64,000 nt of DNA from Burkholderiales bacterium (GTDB taxonomy: Bacteria > Pseudomonadota > Gammaproteobacteria > Burkholderiales > Burkholderiaceae_C), in assembly GCA_017307855.1 (NCBI GenBank), contig JAFKGD010000002.1, positions 62,001-126,000 on the forward strand, in the 5' to 3' direction. The translations under genes and the position numbers were made by a program. Below, piece after piece: positions 17,206-26,600 of this stretch; the first letter of the stretch is position 1, and each line of letters opens with the position of its first letter. The notes under the pieces are model-generated. The model was not told the DNA's origin. It saw nothing but the letters and a program-made list of their open reading frames with translations, and ran no database searches.

Positions 17206-17667
17206 ATGTCTCGCGAACGCGGTTTCACCTTGATCGAATTGATGATTGTGGTTGTCATCATTGGCATCCTCTCCATGATCGCGATTCCGGCTTATTCGGA
17301 TTACGTGAGGCGCACGCGAGCAGCGGAAGCTGTCGCCGAGTTGTCGGCCATGACCGTCAAGCTCGAGCAACATTTCCAGGACCATCGCTCGTACGTGGGC
17401 GCGTGCGCGAGCAACTCGGTCGCCAAGCCCGTAACTTCCACCAAGGGGTTTGACTTCCCCTGTGTAGCGGCCAATTACACCGCCACCGGCTACCTTTTCG
17501 AAGCGGTCGGCAAGGCCAACATGGCTGGCTTCACCTATTCGGTCCAAGTCACCAACAACGGCGCACCGGTCCGCTCGACCACCTTGACGCCCGCGGCCAC
17601 GACAGCCACAGGGTGGGTTGGCAACAGCGCCTGCTGGGTTCTCCGCAAAGGCGGGGATTGCTCCTGA
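17206..17667 (+). CDS. pilE: Type IV pilin, PilE-like
   Basis: 153 residues. The class III signal MSRERG|FTLIELMIVVVIIGILSMIAIP is cut after Gly6 and carries the Glu at mature position 5. The YSDYVRRTRAAEAVAEL helix continues as in PilE/PilA. Two Cys near the C-terminus suggest the usual disulfide loop. The start has AAGGA upstream; a longer open frame exists but lacks support. It leads the minor-pilin operon and its stop overlaps fimT (TGATG). It could be a major or a minor pilin. Confidence 0.85.
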   Translation: MSRERGFTLIELMIVVVIIGILSMIAIPAYSDYVRRTRAAEAVAELSAMTVKLEQHFQDHRSYVGACASNSVAKPVTSTKGFDFPCVAANYTATGYLFEAVGKANMAGFTYSVQVTNNGAPVRSTTLTPAATTATGWVGNSACWVLRKGGDCS

Positions 17668-18302
17668 TGCGATCGGCTACCGCCTGCAAACGCCACCGTT
17701 CAGCGGGCTTCTCGCTGATCGAATTGATGGTCGCAATCGGACTTCTAGGCGCGCTGGCCGCGCTGGGCGCGCCCGCGCTCCTCACGTTCATGGACAACTC
17801 ACGCATCCGGGCCTCGGCCGAGGCCTTCTATGCCACGGTTCAGCAAGCACGCGCCGAAGCTGTCCGGCGCAATACCGCAGTGGATCTGGTGCTGACCGCG
17901 GACGCGCCAACCGAAGCCAATGTAGACACCGCAGGGCTCGCCAACGACGGTGCCGGCACGCCGAACGTGCTGGTGCGCAGCCGCTTCCGGCCGGCCGGCG
18001 CTACGGAAGACACGCTGGTCTTCCTCCAGGGCAAGCCGATCGTCGAAGGGGCGCGCGGTGGTGGTGGCGCCACCGTATCCGTGGCCTTCACCGACGGAAC
18101 CGTGACCTTCACCCCGCTAAGCAACACCACCAAGACCAGTGGGGTCGCCAACTACACGTTCACGCTGCCGAGCGGTGGCGCATGCGTGGCGGACGGCGGC
18201 CCGATGCGCTGCCTGCGCGTCGCGATTTCGCCGGGCGGCCGCGTGCAACTGTGTGACCCCGTGGTCTCCGCTGAAGCCGACACCCGGAGGTGCCCGTCAT
18301 GA
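17667..18302 (+). CDS. fimT: FimT/GspH-type minor pilin
   Basis: 211 residues. The prepilin site is G14|FSLIELMVAIGLLGAL with the mature Glu5 present. The RASAEAFYATVQQARAEAVRRN segment and a beta-rich C-terminus fit FimT/FimU/GspH minor pilins, which prime pilus assembly and in some species bind DNA. It overlaps pilE by one base and pilV by four (ATGA). Confidence 0.85.
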   Translation: MRSATACKRHRSAGFSLIELMVAIGLLGALAALGAPALLTFMDNSRIRASAEAFYATVQQARAEAVRRNTAVDLVLTADAPTEANVDTAGLANDGAGTPNVLVRSRFRPAGATEDTLVFLQGKPIVEGARGGGGATVSVAFTDGTVTFTPLSNTTKTSGVANYTFTLPSGGACVADGGPMRCLRVAISPGGRVQLCDPVVSAEADTRRCPS

Positions 18303-18811
18303 GCCAACGTCCCTCGCGCCAAGGCGGCATGATCCTGCTCGAAGCGCTCATGGCCATGCTGATCTTCAGCCTCGGCATCCTCGGTCTCGTGGGCGTGAGC
18401 GGCATCGCCATCGGAGCGCAGTCCGATGCACAGTACAGAACCGACGCCAACGCACTGGCGACCGAACTGGCGCAGCGCATCTGGCTGTCCACCGACCGCA
18501 CCAGCACCACGACCCTGCGCGAAAGTCTTGCGGGCTTCCAGCACCGGCCTACCGAAGACACCGACAACCCCTGCCACTTCACCGGAGACGAGGCTACCAA
18601 TGTCGGCACCGTGAACGCCGGAACCATCGTCGAGGAGTGGATCACGCGCGTGCGTGAAGGCGCCAGACGCCTGCCCGGAGCCGGAGCCGACATGCAAAGC
18701 ATCGTCGTGGACACAGACGCGGATGGCTTCAACCGCGTGCAGATCACGGTCTGCTGGAAGGCCGGGGCCGATGTGCCGCGCCGGCACACCTACGTCACTC
18801 TGGTGAATTGA
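18299..18811 (+). CDS. pilV: PilV-type minor pilin
   Basis: 170 residues. The prepilin site is G10|MILLEALMAMLIFSLGILGL with Glu5. The body has a Cys and the CWKAGADVPRRHTYVTL C-terminal motif of PilV. GGAGG precedes the ATG chosen here; a GTG three codons earlier is possible. PilV forms part of the minor-pilin tip complex with PilW, PilX and PilY1. Confidence 0.85.
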   Translation: MSQRPSRQGGMILLEALMAMLIFSLGILGLVGVSGIAIGAQSDAQYRTDANALATELAQRIWLSTDRTSTTTLRESLAGFQHRPTEDTDNPCHFTGDEATNVGTVNAGTIVEEWITRVREGARRLPGAGADMQSIVVDTDADGFNRVQITVCWKAGADVPRRHTYVTLVN

Positions 18812-18818
18812 GCCCGCC

Positions 18819-19982
18819 ATGCTGAATCGCAAGCTGCTTTCCTTGCACGCCCCTGCCCGGCAGATGCGTGGTTTCTCGCTGATGGAAGTGCTGATCGGCC
18901 TGACGATCGGCGTGGTGTGCGCGCTGGCGATCTTCCAGGCGCTGAGTGTCTGGACCGCACGATCGCGCACCACTGCGGCCGGCAGCGACGCGCAGGTGGC
19001 TGGCACGCTGGCGATGTACTACCTGGATCGCGACTTCAAGCTCGCCGGCATGGGCTTCGGCACTGCAACCACGGAGTTCGCCGGTTGCCAGATCGCCACC
19101 AGCGACGCGACCTTCCTGCCTGCTCCGCGGCTGGCAGCCGTGGACATCATCCAGGGCGCGGGCGGCGCGGCCGATACGCTGCGCGTGCTCTACGGCACCT
19201 CGGAGTACATGGTGGTGGGTCAGCCGTTCGAGGCCACGACCGACACCTCCAAGCAGACGCGCGCGCGCGCGGGGTTCAACCCGGGCGATCGTTTCATCGC
19301 GGCCGGCCGCAGCACGGCAGGCACGGTTTCGTGCGCGCTGTTGACCATGACGCGATTTGCCACGCCGGACGACGGCAAGACGATCCTGCACGAAGCCGGT
19401 TATGGCCCGTTCACCGATTTCTACGGAACGCCAAGCCGGTTCACCCACACCACCAATGTCACCACAGGCTGGACCGGTTACACCGGCCGGCTGTTCAACC
19501 TCGGGCCCACGCCAGTACTCGCCGAGTGGACGGTGGCCGGCAACACCTTGCGGCGCGTGAATCGCCTGGTGACGCAGGCGGACGGCTCGCTGGTGCCGAC
19601 GGCCGATCTGACGCAGCAGGTCGTCGCATCCGGCGTGGTCAATCTCCAGGCTCAATATGGCCTGGGCGATGCCAACGGCCGCATCGGCGACGGCGACTGG
19701 CTCGACACCCTGCCCGTCGGCACCGACTGGACCCGCGTGCGCGCCATCCGCTTCGGCCTGCTCGTGCGCAGCGATCACTACGATCCCTCTGACGAAATGG
19801 CAAGCACGGTGAATGCCACCAGCCCCAGCTGGGCCGGCGGCAATTTCACGATGGTCAACGTCGATGGCTCGACCGGCTCCACCGCCAACAAGGCCAACGA
19901 CTGGCGCTACTACCGCTACCGCGTCTACGAGACGGTGGTGCCGCTGCGCAACATGATCTGGGGCAATTCCGCTCCGCTGTAA
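18819..19982 (+). CDS. pilW: PilW-type minor pilin
   Basis: 387 residues, within the long range seen for PilW. The prepilin site is G18|FSLMEVLIGLTIGVV with Glu5, followed by the DRDFKLAGMGFGT segment typical of PilW. The C-terminus ends in the YRVYETVVPLRNMIW motif of the family. It starts 7 bp after pilV. Confidence 0.87.
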   Translation: MLNRKLLSLHAPARQMRGFSLMEVLIGLTIGVVCALAIFQALSVWTARSRTTAAGSDAQVAGTLAMYYLDRDFKLAGMGFGTATTEFAGCQIATSDATFLPAPRLAAVDIIQGAGGAADTLRVLYGTSEYMVVGQPFEATTDTSKQTRARAGFNPGDRFIAAGRSTAGTVSCALLTMTRFATPDDGKTILHEAGYGPFTDFYGTPSRFTHTTNVTTGWTGYTGRLFNLGPTPVLAEWTVAGNTLRRVNRLVTQADGSLVPTADLTQQVVASGVVNLQAQYGLGDANGRIGDGDWLDTLPVGTDWTRVRAIRFGLLVRSDHYDPSDEMASTVNATSPSWAGGNFTMVNVDGSTGSTANKANDWRYYRYRVYETVVPLRNMIWGNSAPL

Positions 19983-20011
19983 GGCGGCCGGCCACTTCTT
20001 CCGTACACGAC

Positions 20012-20650
20012 ATGCAAAGAGTCCTACGTCACAGCCGCCGCCGGATACGCGCTGGCGCCCGCCACCGGCAGCGCGCCATCGTGCTCATCATCGCGCTCAT
20101 CGTGCTGGTGGTGATGTCGCTGGCCGGGCTGGTGATGTTGCGCTCGGTGGGCACAGGGCTAGGCATCGCCGGCAATGTGGCCTTCAAGCAGACCGCGACC
20201 TCGGCCGCCGACCGCGGTATCGAGGCGGCCCGGACCTGGATCCTGGCCAATCCGGCACTTCTCAATGCCGACAATGCGGCGCAGGGCTATTACGCGACCT
20301 GGCATCAGGAGTTCCGGGCGACGGACTACGCCTGGGAGGACGGCACCAACTCGTTCGAGATCCCGCCGGTGGCGCGCGCCGATGGCACCCCCGGTGCCGC
20401 CGAGGACGGCGATGGCCTGGGCAACCGCATCCGCTTCGTCATCCACCGCCTGTGCGAATCGGCTGGCGCGCCGACCGGCACCACGCAGAACTGCGTGATC
20501 GTGCCCGGCGATACCGAGCGTGGCTCGGGGGGCGGCGGCGCTGGCGGGCCGGGCATCGATGCCACCGTGCGCCGGCCCTACTACCGCATCACGACCCGTG
20601 TCGCCGGCCCGCGCAACACGGTCAGCTACGTGCAAGTCATCATTTTCTGA
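20012..20650 (+). CDS. pilX: PilX-type minor pilin
   Basis: 212 residues. The hydrophobic stretch IVLIIALIVLVVMSLAGLVML follows a basic leader ending RQRA. Mature residue 5 is not Glu, which is normal for PilX. The residue before the expected cut is Ala22 rather than the canonical Gly, an oddity for prepilin peptidase. A loop near residues 165-180 is Gly-rich. It lies between pilW (29 bp) and pilY1 (19 bp). Confidence 0.85.
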   Translation: MQRVLRHSRRRIRAGARHRQRAIVLIIALIVLVVMSLAGLVMLRSVGTGLGIAGNVAFKQTATSAADRGIEAARTWILANPALLNADNAAQGYYATWHQEFRATDYAWEDGTNSFEIPPVARADGTPGAAEDGDGLGNRIRFVIHRLCESAGAPTGTTQNCVIVPGDTERGSGGGGAGGPGIDATVRRPYYRITTRVAGPRNTVSYVQVIIF

Positions 20651-20669
20651 GCCATCAGGGACATCAGCC

Positions 20670-23600
20670 ATGACAACGACAACATTCTCACGCGCCCTGC
20701 TGGCGGCCGGCGAACGCCACCTGAGGCCAATCCTGGCGCTGGCACTCGCCGCCGCCGGCCTGTGGGCCGCCATGCCCGCGCCCGTCTCCGCGCAAGGCAC
20801 GTTGCCCGATCAGCCGCTGGCCACCGCGCGCGCTGCCGCCGTCAAGCCCAACATCATGCTGCTGATGGACACCTCCAAGTCCATGGCCTACACGCACATG
20901 CCCGACGATCTGGAAGGCGTGCGCACGCAGTTGCCCATGGGCTATTCGAGCCATCAGTGCAACGTCCTGTACTACAACCCCAACGAAACCTACAAGATCC
21001 CGAAGGGCGGCAACAAGCTCGCCTTGCCCACGCCGAGCTTCACCGCCGCGCCCTACGACTACTACCTGAATCCGACGGGCGCGACGATCAATCTTTCGAC
21101 CTCGTTCCAGCCGTACGACCCCCGCACCACCAGCCGCGGCGGCAGCGTGGACACGCACGAAACACTGTTCACCCGCAACGGCTCGACGCCCTCGCTCACT
21201 GACGCACGCGACAACCGCCAGCCCGCCTACTACTACGTCTATACCGGCTCGGCGACCCTCACGCCGACGACGGCACCCTGTACCCAACCCGACGTGCTGG
21301 CTAAGCAGCCCAGCGGCAGCACGGCCGCCGCAACGGGCTCGGCTGGCGGCACCTGGACCCGCGTCAACATCACCGGCGAGGCGGCCCAGAACAACTTCGC
21401 GATCTGGTACACGTACTACCGCACACGCATGGCGCTCATCAAGAGCGGCGTGAGCCTGGCATTCAGCAGCGATTCGCCCGACATGGACAACCGCTACCGC
21501 ATCGGCCTGGTGTCCATGAACCCCTACTCGCTGAACGCGGATGGCTCGCTCAACAACACCAGCACCATCCAGGCCAGCAAATACCAGGCGCTGGCTCCGT
21601 TCGATGGCAACCAGCGTGTCGAGTGGTTCAACCGGCTGTTCGGCCAGACGCCCGAGGGCGCATCCCCGGCGCGCGAAGGCCTGGCCCGCGTGGGGCGGCA
21701 TTACGCCGGCAAGACGGACAGCATCAACAGCGGCATGCCGATCCCGGATGGCGTGAGCGCGTACGCCTGCCAGCAGAACTTCACCATCATGACTACCGAT
21801 GGTTACTGGAACACTACGAACGAGTCGCCCAACGGCGGCCCGGTCGGGCTGGACGGAACGACCTGGGTGGGCAATACCGACAGTGTGCTGACGGAAGACG
21901 ACGGCAACAGCCCGCGTCCGATCTGGGATGGCAACGTCAGCTCCACCATCAGCCGCACCGATCAGGCCAACGAATACCGCTTCCAGTCGTGCGGTGGCTT
22001 CTGGTATGTGACCGAGGTGCGGCGCCGCATGCGATCCATCGCCTACGAGCAGCGTGAGCAGCAGGTCCAGCAGTACCAGACCCGCTGGATACGCGAGACG
22101 GAGCAGTTGCGCAAGAGCACCTCGCAGTACATGGAAGACATCACCCAGTACCTGCGCACCCGCACCCAGCGCACGGTGTCGACATTCCAGACACGCCAGA
22201 CCAACAGCCAGTGGCTCGAGAGCACGCGCCGCTATCTTGGCGGCGGCACGAACCGCACGGAAACCCGCACCACCACCGTCTACCGCACGGTGACGCAACC
22301 CCAGCAGACCGAGACGCAGCTGCAACTGCGCCAGTACAAGATCTACAAGAGCACGTTCCAGCGCAGGCAGACGCAGTACTACGACACCAAGACGACCAAG
22401 CAGCAGCAGCGGCTGGTGCTCAAGCGGCAAAAGCAGACCGAGCAGATCACGTTCAAGCGCTACCGCACCTACCAGAGCACGACTCAGACGCTGCAATACA
22501 GCTACTACATGACTGCGGTGGCAACGCAGCACTGGGCCTACAACGGACAGACCGAGACAGCGACACCGATCGAGAACATGCAGGCCGCCGTCTGCAGCAA
22601 CGCCAACTACTACTGCTACAAGCTTGATGTGGTGAACCAGGAGCAGATCGCGTCGAACGTCACGCCATCGCCCACGCGTGTCGCGTCGTGCGAGAACGCC
22701 ACGCCCTCCTCCGGCAACGGCTGGCTCACGCGCAACTGCAATACGGTCGTCGTCACGGCACAGAACACGCCGGTGCAGACCTGCACCGCTGCCAGCGCGA
22801 CGTCCAGCAACAATTACGTCACGACCACCTGCACGCCCAACAACACCAGCAACGTTCTGGTGAATAGCTGCACGGCGGGCGCGGCCACGTCCGGCAACAG
22901 CTGGACCACCACAACCTGTTCCATCACGTATCTCGACGGATCGGCCAGCGCGGGTGTGGCGACCGAGACTTGCACCAACCAGACCGCCGCCGACAACAAC
23001 GGCTCCACCACCATTGCCTGCACCACCAACACCAGCAACTGGACGGACGTCAATTTCAACGCCTGCACGGCAGACGAGGCCAAGAGTTTGTCCAACAACT
23101 GGACCCGGACGACCTGTCGCGTGATGAACAACGCCAACAGCGCGCAGACGCTGCTGACGCCCACCAGCAGCGTGACGTGGCCCACGCCTGATTCGCCGGG
23201 TTCGTTCTCGTTTTCCAATGTCACCAGCGCCTGCTCGACGACGACCAACTTCCCGAACGTTGCCGCCTCTACCGCACAGATCTGCGGCGTCCGCACGACC
23301 ACGACGACACAGGACACGAGCTGCACCGCCAGCACCAGCGGCGGCGCCACAGTGACCTGCGCGCGCACCACGCTGCAGGACAACGTGCCCGTGAACACCT
23401 GCACCGCCACCAACACGGTCACCGGCGGCAACCGCGTGTTCACGACCTGCGCCGACAACAACACGCCGGAAACGGCCGTGGACGCCTGCACCAACGAGGC
23501 CAAGTCCAGCGCCAACCAGTTCACGCAGACGGTCTGCCGCACCAACATCGAATCGACCACCGGCGTGGAGCCCGGCACCTGCACCGCGCGCAGCCCGAAC

Positions 23601-26600
23601 AGCGGCAACGGCTTCGTGGGTATCGAATGCTTCAACTATTCGAACACGCAGTTCGTGCAGACCTGCACCGCGCAGACGGGCAGCAGCAGCAACCAGTGGC
23701 TGACTCGCACCTGCTCGACGGCCAACAACTCCGGCCCCACGGCAGTCGACCCGGCAACCTGCACCAACCAGACAGGTAACGCGGGCAACTCCTGGCGCAC
23801 GATCGTCTGCGATACGCAAACCACAGCGTGGACACCGACGGCGTTCGCATGCACAGCATCCAACCCGACCTCTCCCAATTGGGTGCGCACCGAATGCCGC
23901 AACGTCGTGGTGACCAACCCGACCACACCTCAAGGCAACGCCTGCACGCAGACGCAGATCGACAACGGCACCTGCACCACCGTCTACACCAACAACGTTC
24001 CGGTGCAGCAGTGCACCTACGGCGAAGGCATCACGGAGCCGAGCGTTGGCAACAACCAGACCTGGTACAACTGCGTTCGCAACTATCCGAACAACATGAA
24101 CGACACGCCGGTGCAGTCGTGCACGGCGGTCACTGCGACAGTCAACAACAACTGGGTGACAACGACCTGTACTCAGAACGACACCGGCCCGACGCCCGTG
24201 TTGTACTCGGCCTGCTCCAACGGAACGACGGCCGCATCGGGGACGAACAACTGGACACGCACGGTCTGCGCGACGAACTTCACGTCCGAGAGTGGTGTGA
24301 CACAGAACAACACGCCAGTCGCCGCGTGTACCAACGAGAACGAGAGCAGCGGCAACAGCTATGTGCGCACGCGTTGTACCGACAACTCGTCGTCGCGCGC
24401 CGTCCAGAGTTGCACCGTGGGCACCGTCACCACGGCACAGGCGGTGACCACCTGCCGCCATGTGGTCACGACCGACGTGCTGACCGATATGTGCGCCCCG
24501 CAGACGGCCAGCGGCACGAACAGCTGGTTGGGCATCACCTGCTCGTCGACGACCACCGGGCCCGACTACGTGGCCTCCTGCACCCCAAGCGCCGCCACGG
24601 CACCGAACTACATCCGCACCGATTGCCGTGAAGACTCGGCCAACAACTATCCGACGGCCCCCGTCGGCGTGCAAAGCTGCACGCCCGGCACCGACGGCAA
24701 CTTCGTGACGACCGTCTGCGTGCCGCGCGACACCGGCTTCCAGCCCGTCGCATCGTGCCAGTACGGCACGGGCACCAATGCCGGCTCCAGCGGCAACCAA
24801 TGGATCACGACCACCTGCCAGCTCGCCACGGGCAGCCAGCCCACCTTCACGCTGGTGAGCAGCTGTACGCCGCAGCAGCCGACCCAGGCCAACGGCTATC
24901 GCACGGTGGAGTGCGAGGTGACCCGCACGCCTGATCCCAATGTGCAGCCGTACACGCCCAATGTGGCCACCAGTTGCACGACGCGCGCGGCCACCCTCGC
25001 CAACGGCTATACGGCGATCGAGTGCCAGGCCGTCAGCGGCAATCAGCTGCAGTACCAGGGGCGCACCACGCGCACGGTGTCGGTCATGAGCGGCGCCGTC
25101 GTGGCCCGCCAGACCAGCAGTCTGATCGCCACGCAGGCCTGGCAGAACATCGGCAGCTGCGTCGCACCCAATGTGACAGTGACCTTGCCTGCCGATGGCC
25201 GCCCGGCCGATGGTGCCTCGCCGACGCCGGCGAGCGTCTATGCGTCGCTCGGTACGAACGCTGCCACGATCGCGCCCGAACTGCAGAACTGCGCGACCTG
25301 GGCCAACTGCCTCAACGACACGCCCTCGTCCACCACCAGCCGCGGCAACTCGCTGGCCGACGTGGCGCAGTACTACTACGCCACCGATCTGCGTCCCGAT
25401 TCGCGCGGCCAGGTCACACCCAAGCGCACGGGCAAGGAAGACGACCGGGTCGACCACCAACACATGACCACCTTCGTGATGGGTCTGGGCGTGTCGGGCA
25501 CGCTGGCCTATCGCGACGACTACAAGACGGCCACCACCGGCGACTTCGCCCGCATCCGGGATCCCAACGACCCCTTCAACTGGCCGACGTGGCCGCCTGC
25601 GCCGCAGGATCCGGACAACCCCAAGTCGAATGCCGGCGTGACGGAATACGAACGACCAGAATCGATCGATGATTTCTGGCACACCGCCGTGAACGGCCGC
25701 GGCCAGTTCTTCAGCGCCGGCAAGCCCGATACCGTGATCGCCGGCCTGTCGAGCGCCCTCAATGCCATCCTGGTCGAAAGCGGCGCGGGCAACGGTGCCA
25801 CCACGTCGACGCTGGCGCCGGTCGCCGGGGACAACGCGGCCTACATCGCGACCTTCACGACGCAACTGTGGAGCGGCGAGCTGGAAGCCCGCACCCTCAA
25901 CACCACGACCGGCGTGCTGTCGGGCACCTCGCGCTGGCAGGCCGCCACGGAGCTGGAAAAGAAGTTGGGGCCGTCCTGCGACAACCGCGACATCCGCGTG
26001 TTCCGTAGCAGCAGTTCCAACAAGCTGGCGCAGTTCGCTTCGACCAACACGCGCGAATGCACCGGCAGCCCCGGTGCCCTGCAGGCCGGGGATCTGTTGT
26101 CGTCGACGGCGGACAAGTCGCCCATCCTGACGAACACTGAAATCAATGCGTACTTCAACAACTCAACAGTCATAGCGACGCAGCTCTCGCAGTTCGATCC
26201 AGTGAGCACCGGCGCCAACCAGGCACAGAAGGACGCCGCGGCCGCCAACCTGGTCAACTACCTGCGCGGCCAGCACACGAAAGAGGACTATCTCGCCGGC
26301 AACGTCGAGCGCCTCTACCGCAAGCGCGACAAGTCGCTGGGCACCATCGTTGGATCGCAGCCGCTGTACGTGCGCAAGGCGCCCACGCTGGAGTACTCCG
26401 ATACGGGCTACCAGCAGTTCAAGACCACCCAGCAGAGCTCGACCTCGACGCGCGCGATGGTCTATGTGGGCGGCAACGACGGCATGCTGCATGCCTTCGA
26501 GGAATCGAACGGCAACGAGCTCTGGGCCTTCGTGCCGACGGCGGTCATGCCCAAGATGGCCGGGCTGGCCAGTGTGAACTATGGCCACAAGTTCCTGGTC

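Noticed and set aside
22680-25061. CRISPR-like or simple DNA repeat array
   Set aside because: The periodicity is at protein level and the nucleotide copies are diverged with variable unit length; there are no constant repeats or spacers.
20688-25865. Very long open antisense frame opposite pilY1
   Set aside because: Its translation is Arg/Gly/Val-rich low complexity with no domain, while the sense frame encodes recognisable PilY1 domains. Long antisense frames are expected in GC-rich genes.
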